From NCBI RefSeq assembly GCF_000970045.1, contig NZ_CP009505.1:3868808-3932807 (forward strand): a DNA stretch of 64,000 nt, in the 5' to 3' direction. The position numbers and the translations under genes are program-made. Below, in pieces: positions 1 through 8,427 of the stretch. Source of the DNA: Methanosarcina sp. MTP4. GTDB taxonomy: Archaea > Halobacteriota > Methanosarcinia > Methanosarcinales > Methanosarcinaceae. Below the pieces are notes generated by a model. That model ran no database searches, had not been told where the DNA came from, and worked only from the letters and a program-made list of their open reading frames with translations. Numbering within the stretch: position 1 is the stretch's first letter; each line of letters begins with the position of its first letter.

Positions 1-1810
1 CCGCTGTGCGGTTCATCCCGTACGCCGAACCAGGGAGCCATTCATGGGTCCCGTGGGTCCCGAGGTGGATCAGGGCATCAGGCTTCCATTCCTCGTTCTT
101 ATTCAGCCAGAGATAGAAAGCAATGTACTGGTGCGGGGGCGGGAGGATGCTGCTGTGGTACATGGCATTTTCATTCTGCATGAAACCCCTGGCAGGCTGG
201 GGCATGAGCCAGACGTTCCCACAGCGGACAGCCGGGATCACGATATATTTCCCGCTTTCGTTTTCCCAGATCATGTGACTCTTGTCCGAAGGCACGTCTT
301 CTTCCCAGGGCGCACCCCACTCTGCAATGGTAGCTTCCCGGAGGTCTTCGGGAATTTCAGCCTCAAACCACTCCCTGTAAGTCTCCATTGGCAGGAGCAC
401 CATGTCCCCGTTTTCAATTCCGTTCTGGACCATTGCCTCAAGTTCCCCGGGAGCCCAGGAACCGACATTCCTGCCCCGGTCCTGGATCCTGTCCAGCAGT
501 TCCGTTGAATTTTTCGGGGCGTCCTCGATATTATAATTCCGTTCACTTTCATTCATCTTTTGAAGTATGGAAACCATACTCGAGATAGTGTCAAGGTAAC
601 TTGCCCCGACGTTGTCTTTTCCAGGCGGGTAGTTGTAATAGATGATTGCAACGTTTTTCTCAGTGTTATCCTTGAGTTTCAGTTCTGCCCAGTTTATCGA
701 GCGGTTTGCAATCCAGTCTACCTGGGCAGGGATTGCCTCATATACGTACTCGTTCCAGGAAACCTGTATATTCTTCCCGACCACGATGTACTCGAAAATC
801 CCGTCCCTGTCCGGAGCCATAGTCTTTCGGGCGACCTCTTCGGTGGGAATCCCCCTGTTAGCGTCGGCGGGGTCATCGGATTCCGAAGCCACGATGCCTT
901 TCAGTACCGCCACGTCCAGGTCCTCCAGTTCCTCGATTCCGCGGGTATAGTTTTCGTAATTAAGTGCGAAGCTCTTTAGAGAAATCGCACACTGAATGAG
1001 GGGTTCACCGCTTTCGTCACAATAAAATTCGGTGACATTGTTAAACGTATCAAAACCTGCGATTACGTTGCAGTCCTTGCTTTCAAGGTCCCTGATAAGG
1101 GCATCCACAACCTCGGTATTCCCGTCTTTGTAATCGCTCTTATGGAACCATATCCCGATTGTGGGACGGTCCGGGTCATAGACCCTGTGCTCCCCGTTTG
1201 AGCTGTTGCCGTACCATTCAAGGTATTCGGAGTTGTTGTCGAACCAGTACTTATCGACCGGAGAATCCGGATGGTAAAGCCCGGCAGGCAGGATTATAGG
1301 GTCCTCATATTCCCAATCCGCTGTCAACTCCGTTTTGCTTGAGAAATTCTGGGCAAGGTAGGCAAGGAAATTTCTGGAGTTTTCCTTGAGGAATTCCTCC
1401 TCTACCCCGATGTTGTAAAAGTACTTCTCGACCATACTTCCGTTTTCATCCCCAGGGTAGGCATAGTCATAATCGGACATATTAAAAGAAGCCCCGGGGA
1501 AGGAGGTGATGTCGATTAGCACGGCACCGTTCGACTTTGCCCTTTCAAGGTCATCTCCGACCTCATCAAAAACCGAATCCCAGAGCATGTAGGTGAATAT
1601 GATGTCCGGGTTCCCTAAATCGACCTCCGAAAAGTCCGTGGTTCCGGATTCGTAATATGTCAGGTTCAGCTTATCTTTATATGGACTGGTATTCCAGCCC
1701 TCTTCAAAAGCAGCCTGAGTACCATAGCTTATTACTGTTATATCAACGTGGTTTTCATCTGCCGATACCGTTGGCGCAAGCAACAAAAGAAGCACTGCGC
1801 TTAAAAACAA
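1..1810 (-). CDS. Surface CobN-family protein, copy 3 (C-terminal part outside window)
   Basis: Open from about 1810 to the left edge, so the gene is partial. It starts with a signal-peptide-like stretch (LLFLSAVLLLLLAPTVSA), has one N-terminal module, then the CobN core. The family motif HLGTHGTHEWLPG lies at about residue 580 (bases 33-75). The two neighbouring paralogues reach that motif near residues 865-890, so this copy has a shorter N-terminal half. CobN/ChlH proteins are the large, tetrapyrrole-binding subunits of cobalt and magnesium chelatases and are normally cytoplasmic; this one should act outside the membrane. The start is unclear. A TTG at 1810 is the first usable in-frame codon. 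Upstream in the same frame is GTG (1834-1832), well placed after a GGGGGA ribosome site, but it is followed at once by a TAG codon. The gene may be read from TTG, use TAG as pyrrolysine, or be damaged at its start. Confidence 0.85.
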   Translation of the reverse strand, partial: MFLSAVLLLLLAPTVSADENHVDITVISYGTQAAFEEGWNTSPYKDKLNLTYYESGTTDFSEVDLGNPDIIFTYMLWDSVFDEVGDDLERAKSNGAVLIDITSFPGASFNMSDYDYAYPGDENGSMVEKYFYNIGVEEEFLKENSRNFLAYLAQNFSSKTELTADWEYEDPIILPAGLYHPDSPVDKYWFDNNSEYLEWYGNSSNGEHRVYDPDRPTIGIWFHKSDYKDGNTEVVDALIRDLESKDCNVIAGFDTFNNVTEFYCDESGEPLIQCAISLKSFALNYENYTRGIEELEDLDVAVLKGIVASESDDPADANRGIPTEEVARKTMAPDRDGIFEYIVVGKNIQVSWNEYVYEAIPAQVDWIANRSINWAELKLKDNTEKNVAIIYYNYPPGKDNVGASYLDTISSMVSILQKMNESERNYNIEDAPKNSTELLDRIQDRGRNVGSWAPGELEAMVQNGIENGDMVLLPMETYREWFEAEIPEDLREATIAEWGAPWEEDVPSDKSHMIWENESGKYIVIPAVRCGNVWLMPQPARGFMQNENAMYHSSILPPPHQYIAFYLWLNKNEEWKPDALIHLGTHGTHEWLPGSAYGMNRTA

Positions 1811-2113
1811 TAACCTGAATTTTAGACTCTACACAATATCCCCCACAACTTCTTGTGAAATTCCGGATCACCCCTGGAGAAAAATTGCCAGAATGTCGGA
1901 ACCACAATTTCATTTTCTTTTTAGAACCGAATTAGATTGTACTGGTGTGCTACAAAGAAATCCGGATAGCCAGGTTGTAAAAATGAAGCTGGAAGCTCTC
2001 ATTCCGGCATTAAATCCAGATCCAGAACCACCAGTAACTAATCAATAGCGACCCCACAGACCCATTCGATACTCATGAGCTGTAAGGGTATAAAATATAT
2101 AAAAAATAGTTTT

Positions 2114-2142
2114 TGGCTAACGATTATTAGCCATTTGGATAA
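2114..2142 (-). promoter_or_regulatory. Operator palindrome of cobN copy 3
   Basis: TGGCTAACGATTATTAGCCA at 2114-2133 is a perfect inverted repeat (arms TGGCTAA/TTAGCCA around CGATTA). A third half-site, GGATAA, starts 22 bases after the first (2137). The same layout precedes the other two cobN units (8087 and 15435); here both arms carry C/G where the 15435 copy has G/C, so symmetry is kept by paired changes. It lies some 280 bases upstream of the gene start. The binding protein is unknown; the nearby ArsR-type regulator is the obvious candidate. Confidence 0.7.
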
Positions 2143-2252
2143 AAAGACCGATTTAAGGCATATTTAACTGATAAAAAACATAAATCACACACTAATTTCA
2201 AATAAATCAATAATGAGAATGAGTTTTATGAGATAGTCATATTATGAGCCCA

Positions 2253-2272
2253 AAAAAAGAAGAAGAAGCGCA
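2253..2272 (-). terminator. U-rich termination tract after cobN copy 1
   Basis: On the minus strand a T7 run with flanking TTC repeats lies about 90 bases after the stop of the gene ending at 2363. Archaeal termination commonly occurs at such U-rich tracts; no clear hairpin was seen. Confidence 0.35.
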
Positions 2273-2362
2273 CGTAAGAATATAAGCACGAATAAATGAA
2301 AGTGCCTGGAAGCACTTTCTACCAGAAAAGGCTCATTATTCTTGCGCCGCATTTCTATCTGT

Positions 2363-5300
2363 TTAAAGCTTCTTCTTCCTGAATCCGAGATAGATACCTC
2401 CCACTGCTGTAAGCACAAAGAGGATACCGAAGGCATCTGCCCCTGAAAAGGACATACTTCCTTCTCCAGATTCCTCAACGGACTCTTTTGTCATCTCATA
2501 GCCCTCAACGTAGCTGGAATCCGCATCCTGAGAATTGGGGCTTGTCGGGGTTTCGAGGGTATCGGTCCCATAACCTGCAACCGCATCACTGGTTAAGGTC
2601 TGGTTGCTTCCTTCGGAACTCCTGATTGTGGGGGTAGAGCTACCCTTATTCCCGCTTCCGGATTTATGGGAGTTTTCTGGATTTTGGGTCGGGACAGAGA
2701 GACTGCCGGAAACAAATTCGTTCAGCAGGGGGTTCCCGCAGGTATGGTGGCAACATGCTGCCCCATATTCTTCAACGGATTCGGAGTAATCCTGGGCAAG
2801 TTGTTGAATTACATCTTCCGATGGTGTCCAGTACCCTTTCCTTATAGCTTCAATCATTCTGCCGGTAATTGATTGGTATGCATATTTATTATTTTCATTG
2901 AACCACTCTTTCATTTCTTCACTTGTGTAGATTTCATAGGTCTGCTGCCAGACACTGTCATCAACAAGCTCAGGATCGGACACTTCCCATCCCCAGAGAT
3001 TATCCACGAATTCTGAGAACATTCTTCCACCAGCATAACCGGATTCTTGCATGCCCTCTACCCATTTGGGGTTCCAGTATCTGGAACGCAGGTTTTTCAT
3101 TAGATACTCCTGCATTCCCACCATCCTGGCGGCATCGGGATCGCGGGTATCTGAAACATACATTTCGGGAGTCTCTCCTGATACATACCTCGTTGCAAGA
3201 TTCAACGCACCGAAGTACTGGAAGAAATCGTCATTATCCAGCGTATCGTAGAGATTAGAAGAATCTGAATGAACAGATGCATCCACATTTCTAAGATTTC
3301 CGATCAATAGTTCCGAACTCTTGAAGCCCCAGAGAGATTGTCCGTAAACGTATCCCATTTTTTCAAGATACAGTTCGGCAATTGCACTTTCATCATCCCA
3401 GGAGTCACTTGAATCAATTGCGTTACCTGTTCCTATTTCATAGGTGCCGTCCATTACGGCAAAGCATCGCATGGTTGAAAGCTGCCCTGCAAGGCTTGAA
3501 GCCTCTTCTTCACTCATCCCCTGAGCAATAAACTGGGTATACAATTCATCATATATTGCTGAACTGCTTTCATTCACATAATTTGTGTAATTTCCTGAAG
3601 GAGCCTCACTTGCCATCTGGACCGCATAATCGATCATTTTGATCTTGCTCGGGAAAGCATCCCTCATTCCTGCAGTTACATAGACAATATCAATTCTGGG
3701 CCTTCCGGGATACTCACCATAGCTTGGACCCAGTTCTTCTTCGGGTATCAACTTAAATTGCTCGTGATCAATCTTCTTGTTGCCATTCCATCCCGGCTCT
3801 ACACCAAGCAGATAAAGGATTTCAGCCTCAAGAGTTCCATGATCTCTGATGAATTCCACCCCGAAGCGCGAGAAGGAGACCTTTCTCGGATATTCACCAT
3901 ATTTTTCGTAATAGTCCTGAAGCAGTTGTTCAGCAAGATATTTCCCCATCCTCCATGTTGCTTCGGATGGATAGAGATCCGGATCAACTCCATAGAAATT
4001 CCTTCCGGTAGGCACTGCTGCCGGGTTCATGACAGGGTCTGTACCTGGACCTGCAGGGATAAATTCTCCAGATAAGGCACCAATCACACGGTCCATCTCA
4101 ATTGTGGAGGCAAGGAGACGGTCACGGTAGATTAGACCGCGTTCCAGATCTGCAGTAACAGATTCGTTGATTTCACCGTACACCATGAGCTGGGAGTCAT
4201 TGACACTGGTTTCATTGGTTACAACTTCCCAGACAAGTTGCATTACCTTTGTATCATTGGAAGGAATACCTAACGGATATTCATCTTCCGGATAGAAAGC
4301 CAGGGTTACATTCTCATCAAATTTGTTTCCAAGCATAGCCCATACCATGGCAGAAAGCTCATCACGTGTCGGATCTGACATATTGGTCGAAGGAACCTGA
4401 CCGAGGATATGCATTCCGTAGGGCATGTTTTCACCTTCTACTTCTTCGACATATTCATGGAGTACATTCTTGATGAAATCACCGAACTGAGTTGTGTTGT
4501 ATGAATACAACTCTGTGACATTAATACCAAGATCGAGATCCAGGTTCAGACCGACCATTTCATCAATGATATCTATCTGGTAAGCCTGCTTGGTCTGCTC
4601 ACTCATTTCAGGTCCGTAATAAGTCTGCATGAGCTGGGAAAGATTTGCGATTTCACCGTAACTGCCAGATCTTTCAAGAGTTGGGGTAAGGTGGTCAATG
4701 ATCAGAGCATTTCCACGGTATTCAGCCGTTAACCCCTCTCCCACATTGGCGACGATGTAGGGATATATATTCGGAAGGTCCTGTAGCAAGATGGGAGCCC
4801 ATTCCGCAGTACGGTTCATCCCGTAGGTTTGTCCAGGAAGCCATTCATGGGTTCCATGAGTACCTAAGTGAATAATTGCATCCGGATTCCATTCCTTATT
4901 TAACCAAAGATAGAAACATATGTACTGGTGAGGTGGCGGGACAATAGCACTGTGATAAAGGGTATCATCGTTCTGTAAGAATCCGCGTGCAGGCTGAGGC
5001 ATGAGCCATACGTTATCAAACTGGACAGCAGGGATCACCAGATATTTTCCACTTTCGTTTTCCCATATCATCAAGGACTTGTTCTCTGGCAGATCTTCAT
5101 CCCACGGAACACCCCATTCCTCGATAACCTGATCCTGAAGGTCCTGAGGCACTTCCTCCTCAAACCATGTGCGATACTGTTCCATCGGGATGAGCTGCAA
5201 GCCCCACTCTTCCCTGTTCTCGACCATTCCGTCAAGAACATCCGGAGCCCACGAACCTGCATTTATACCCTGGGACTGCAGCATTTCCAGAAGCGCTGAA

Positions 5301-7540
5301 TTGTTTTCAGGAATGCTGGAGACCGTATAGTTTGCATCATCCATTTCTTCAAGCAAGAGCCTCATACTTGTTATCGTGTCAAGGTAGCTGGCACCGATGT
5401 TATCCTTGCCTGAAGGATAATTGTAGTAAATTACTGCAACTTTCTTATCGCTGTTTTTCTCCAGTTTGAGATTTGCCCACTTGATGGCTCTGTTTGTGAT
5501 CCAATCGATCTGGCCCTCCATAGGAACGTACTGTGTCCCGACATCTGATTCAACTTTCTGGCCGATCACAATATACTCGAATATACCATCAATATTTGGC
5601 ATCATGGTCTTGCGGACTACTTGATCATTTGGGATTCCTCTGTTTGCATCTGCAGGATCGGGCTTAGAATTTACTTCTACCACTATTCCCCTAAGTACTG
5701 GCACATCAAGATGCGTCAATGAATCAAATCCATAACCTTCATAGATACGAGGATCAATACCTATACCAGTATCGAGGCTGAAGCTTTTTAGGGATATTAT
5801 AGATTGAACAAGTGGAGTTTCATTTTCACCACAATAGTATCCTTTAATGTCATAGAAGGTATCCGCCCCTACAATTACATTGCAGCCCTTGTCTTCAATA
5901 TCCTTTATCAAAGAATCGACAATAGCTGCATTACCTTCCATGTAATCCGGCCTATGGAACCACATTCCAATTGTTGGTTTGGATGGGTCATACACGTGAT
6001 GATCTGAAGAGGAATTTTCATACCAATCCAGATATGTAGAAAGGTTTTCAAAGTATTTATTTTCAGCATCAGGGTGATAGATAAATTCAGAAGGAATAAC
6101 TTCGCCCTGGTCTGAAAGACACCATCCAGATGTAAGGTCAGGTTTATTGCCATATTCTTTGGCGATGTATGTCAAAAAATTCTCAGCGTTTAGCTGGCCA
6201 TATGAATCCGTACCCATGTTGCTATAGTAGAGGTAAATAGTATCATTTTCAGTACCATTTGAAACATAATCGAAGAAATCAGGAGTAAGGCCTGAATTTA
6301 TGTCAAGCAATGAAGAGCCGTTCTCATGAGCAGGGAGGAATGCATTGGTAAAGTTATCATCATACCCTATCATGTCACAAAAGATGACATCCTGCTGTGA
6401 AAGGAAACCACTATCTGAAGCTTGCAACAGTTCTTCACTGGGACCACCTGACCCATAAGAGAGTATGAAGCTATAATTGATGAACTCTGCGTAAGGGTTT
6501 GTCATGCTTGCAAGTTCAATAGCAGGAGTCGGGGATGTCTGCTGGTCATAGTAAACATAGGTAAAGTTGATTTTTGGCCATTCATCTGTGATTTCAGGAT
6601 GGTTACCATATTCTCTTGAAAGATACATCAAAAGGTTCTCAGAGCTCTTGATACCTGAAAAAGTATTGACACTCATACCGTTGTAATATGTACAGATGCG
6701 GTCTTCATCATCGCCATCAGAAATATAGTCAAAGAATTCTGGAGTTCCTGAAGAGCGTATATCAATTAGCGAAGAGCCGTTCTGATCTGCCATCGAGAAA
6801 GTGTTATTTAGATCTTCACTATAGAGCAGCATGTCACAGAAAATAACATCTTGATGGGAAAGAAAAACGTCATTTGAACCGTCTGAAACATCATCGTTTA
6901 CGTTCAGATAAGTATAATCAATGAATTCTGAATAAGGACATGTCATACTTGCAGCTGCAATTGAAGGATTTTCAGACCAGCCAATGTATGTGATGTTGAT
7001 CATCGGCCAGCTGTCTGTTATTTCAGGGTGCCCCCCATATTCTCTGGAAAGGTGGATCAGTAAGTTTTCGGCATTCTTTGTACCTTCAAAAGTTTCTGAA
7101 TCCATATTGTTGAAGTAGCTGCCTATTTTAGCATCAACAGAATCATCTGATGCATAAACAAAGTAATCAGGTGTGTCAGTAGATCTTATGGACAGTAAGG
7201 AAGCTCCGTTTTCATATGCAGAGAAAAAACTACTGTTGGTCTCATTAAAAACTGGAGCCCATAACATATCACAGAAAATTACATCCTGGGTTGAGAAAAA
7301 ACCGCTTTCAGAAGCATTTTGAAGATCATCTCCCCCATATGCGAGAATATAGGTAAAATTGATCTGATCAGAGTATACATTGCTAAAGCTTGCTGACTGA
7401 AGTATCTCTGCTGGCTCAGATAAGCCCACATATGTTACATTTATCTGGTTCTCTGATGCCGATACCGCTGGCATTGAAAAAGCCAGCAAAATCAATAGAC
7501 CTAATATTAATTTTATCAAAAAATCCTTTCGTTTGAGCAT
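2363..7540 (-). CDS. Surface CobN-family protein, copy 1 (triplicated N-terminal module)
   Basis: 1725 residues. Start chosen at ATG 7540 (MLKRKDFLIK), after GAGG with 7-base spacing; the leader matches that of the paralogue starting at 13536. A signal peptide ends at VSASE near residue 30. Residues about 30-480 hold three tandem modules of roughly 150 residues, each with a QDVIFCDM block, an NG(A/S)SLL.I.S block and an ENLL.YL(S/A)(R/K)EYG block. The CobN core follows, with HLGTHGTHEWLPG near 890. A CCHHTCGN motif lies near 1596, then a Ser/Thr-rich linker, a conserved SFSGAD stretch, one membrane segment and a basic tail (RKKKL). The layout predicts a cell-surface protein anchored at its C-terminus. 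It may bind or exchange metal in an extracellular tetrapyrrole; that is inference. No ATPase partner could reach it there. Confidence 0.93.
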   Translation of the reverse strand: MLKRKDFLIKLILGLLILLAFSMPAVSASENQINVTYVGLSEPAEILQSASFSNVYSDQINFTYILAYGGDDLQNASESGFFSTQDVIFCDMLWAPVFNETNSSFFSAYENGASLLSIRSTDTPDYFVYASDDSVDAKIGSYFNNMDSETFEGTKNAENLLIHLSREYGGHPEITDSWPMINITYIGWSENPSIAAASMTCPYSEFIDYTYLNVNDDVSDGSNDVFLSHQDVIFCDMLLYSEDLNNTFSMADQNGSSLIDIRSSGTPEFFDYISDGDDEDRICTYYNGMSVNTFSGIKSSENLLMYLSREYGNHPEITDEWPKINFTYVYYDQQTSPTPAIELASMTNPYAEFINYSFILSYGSGGPSEELLQASDSGFLSQQDVIFCDMIGYDDNFTNAFLPAHENGSSLLDINSGLTPDFFDYVSNGTENDTIYLYYSNMGTDSYGQLNAENFLTYIAKEYGNKPDLTSGWCLSDQGEVIPSEFIYHPDAENKYFENLSTYLDWYENSSSDHHVYDPSKPTIGMWFHRPDYMEGNAAIVDSLIKDIEDKGCNVIVGADTFYDIKGYYCGENETPLVQSIISLKSFSLDTGIGIDPRIYEGYGFDSLTHLDVPVLRGIVVEVNSKPDPADANRGIPNDQVVRKTMMPNIDGIFEYIVIGQKVESDVGTQYVPMEGQIDWITNRAIKWANLKLEKNSDKKVAVIYYNYPSGKDNIGASYLDTITSMRLLLEEMDDANYTVSSIPENNSALLEMLQSQGINAGSWAPDVLDGMVENREEWGLQLIPMEQYRTWFEEEVPQDLQDQVIEEWGVPWDEDLPENKSLMIWENESGKYLVIPAVQFDNVWLMPQPARGFLQNDDTLYHSAIVPPPHQYICFYLWLNKEWNPDAIIHLGTHGTHEWLPGQTYGMNRTAEWAPILLQDLPNIYPYIVANVGEGLTAEYRGNALIIDHLTPTLERSGSYGEIANLSQLMQTYYGPEMSEQTKQAYQIDIIDEMVGLNLDLDLGINVTELYSYNTTQFGDFIKNVLHEYVEEVEGENMPYGMHILGQVPSTNMSDPTRDELSAMVWAMLGNKFDENVTLAFYPEDEYPLGIPSNDTKVMQLVWEVVTNETSVNDSQLMVYGEINESVTADLERGLIYRDRLLASTIEMDRVIGALSGEFIPAGPGTDPVMNPAAVPTGRNFYGVDPDLYPSEATWRMGKYLAEQLLQDYYEKYGEYPRKVSFSRFGVEFIRDHGTLEAEILYLLGVEPGWNGNKKIDHEQFKLIPEEELGPSYGEYPGRPRIDIVYVTAGMRDAFPSKIKMIDYAVQMASEAPSGNYTNYVNESSSAIYDELYTQFIAQGMSEEEASSLAGQLSTMRCFAVMDGTYEIGTGNAIDSSDSWDDESAIAELYLEKMGYVYGQSLWGFKSSELLIGNLRNVDASVHSDSSNLYDTLDNDDFFQYFGALNLATRYVSGETPEMYVSDTRDPDAARMVGMQEYLMKNLRSRYWNPKWVEGMQESGYAGGRMFSEFVDNLWGWEVSDPELVDDSVWQQTYEIYTSEEMKEWFNENNKYAYQSITGRMIEAIRKGYWTPSEDVIQQLAQDYSESVEEYGAACCHHTCGNPLLNEFVSGSLSVPTQNPENSHKSGSGNKGSSTPTIRSSEGSNQTLTSDAVAGYGTDTLETPTSPNSQDADSSYVEGYEMTKESVEESGEGSMSFSGADAFGILFVLTAVGGIYLGFRKKKL

Positions 7541-7556
7541 TTGTTTTCCTCGAAAA

Positions 7557-7601
7557 TGCCGGAAGCTTTCACAACCCATAAAACAAAGAGAAGTTCCGAC
7601 A
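7557..7601 (-). promoter_or_regulatory. Conserved 5' leader hairpin of cobN copy 1
   Basis: In the mRNA, UGUCGGAA pairs with UUCCGGCA around a loop that resembles that of the hairpin before the paralogue (13553-13599). One pair is G-U here and G-C there. The ribosome site GAGG begins a few bases after the 3' arm, so folding could affect translation. Confidence 0.5.
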
Positions 7602-7664
7602 GGGTTTTCCATATTAATTTTTGTATAATTTTAGATATGAAAGGCAGATTGATTTAAGACAAAT

Positions 7665-8039
7665 TTAAAGCCAGCAGCAAGCAGGCACAGCAAGAACCGC
7701 CAGGCAGACAGGGCAGGGCATTGAGATGGTGAGGAAGTTATGCCTTGAAATATCCCTTCCGGAGTTCCATTCTTTCTGAGTGTAAATCCCGGCTCCGATG
7801 AGAAGCAAAGATACTAAGACATGAATTCCCATGCCCATGGAAGAAATTTTTTCAAAACGATCCATGCTTATGTGGTCTACAACCTTTCCGAAAATCAGGG
7901 CCAAAAAGGAATAGCTGCCTCCGACTGCGAGGAGTTCCCGCGTTTTTAGGTTTGAAAAGCCGCAACCGAATCCAGTTTTAAGCCCAAAGAGGAGGATCCC
8001 TATTAAAAATCCAATAACAGTCAATACAGCAGAGTCCAT
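7665..8039 (-). pseudogene. Truncated DUF2162 copy
   Basis: 124 codons that closely match the first part of the intact 225-residue DUF2162 protein at 14710-15387 (MDSAVLTVIG start, GCGFSNLKTRE, SSMGMGIHV, and the CPVC motif). Just after CPVC one base is missing relative to the intact copy (GCTGTGCC against GCGGTATCC), shifting the frame to ACCWL and a stop. Similarity ends within a few bases of that point, in the leader of the next cobN. So it is a 5' fragment with a frameshift, left by duplication of the whole unit and loss of the rest of DUF2162, the ExbB-like and the DUF2149 genes. It keeps its own operator upstream (8087), so the promoter may now serve the downstream cobN directly. Confidence 0.75.
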
Positions 8040-8086
8040 ATTATCTCTCTGAGAATTTAGAACTTTATTAAATAAAAGCTGGTTTT

Positions 8087-8115
8087 TGGATAACGGATGT
8101 TACCCATTGTGGTAA
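8087..8115 (-). promoter_or_regulatory. Operator palindrome of the DUF2162-fragment/cobN copy 1 unit
   Basis: TGGATAACGGATGTTACCCA (8087-8106) is the least symmetric of the three operators. A third half-site TGGTAA starts at 8110, again 22 bases after the first. It lies about 50 bases upstream of the DUF2162 fragment, the same distance as the intact unit's operator. Confidence 0.65.
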
Positions 8116-8371
8116 CAACATGCCTATTGAAACCGTTTTTCATTAATGGAAGTTGGCAGCCTTCTATAAGCCGGCACATAAAAGAGAGGGAGATATTAAA
8201 AAAATAGCTCTGAAGAGAACCGATCTAAATCAGCTTCAAGAGGCTTAAAACAAATAAGAAGAAGCATACCAATCCATTCAGTTCAAATTAATGGAGATTC
8301 TTTATTTCAGAGGATTTCTACAGAGCCAAAAAAAATGGTAATTAAAGAGGGGGAAAAAGAATAATAGCCAG

Positions 8372-8386
8372 AAAAAAAGAAAAAAA
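8372..8386 (-). terminator. U-rich terminator of cobN copy 2
   Basis: On the minus strand the pattern T7-C-T7 begins about 42 bases after the stop codon at 8428, typical of intrinsic termination in archaea. Confidence 0.5.
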
Positions 8387-8427
8387 GTACGGCGCATAAT
8401 ATCGCGCCGCTTTTCAGACATCCATAT

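Larger units (their letters stand above)
1835..2362. other. Intergenic region before cobN copy 3
   Basis: About 530 bases without a convincing gene. It holds the long leader of the third cobN-like gene, its operator palindrome (2114-2133) and the A/T-rich 3' end region of the second gene. Only a 12-codon reading frame starting near the expected mRNA start was seen on the minus strand, and I do not call it. Confidence 0.5.
8040..8427. other. Intergenic region between cobN copy 2 and the DUF2162 fragment
   Basis: Holds the operator and promoter of the second cobN unit on the right and the A/T-rich 3' region of cobN copy 2 on the left. No gene is supported. Confidence 0.5.

Noticed and set aside
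2040-2110. Twelve-codon frame (MSIEWVCGVAID) at the place where DUF2162 starts in the other units
   Set aside because: It has no similarity to DUF2162 and no ribosome site; probably chance.
3758-4075. Antisense frames inside the large cobN genes (also around 8590-9070, 10106-10920, 12006-13077)
   Set aside because: They lie opposite strongly conserved coding sequence, have no ribosome sites and encode low-complexity peptides.
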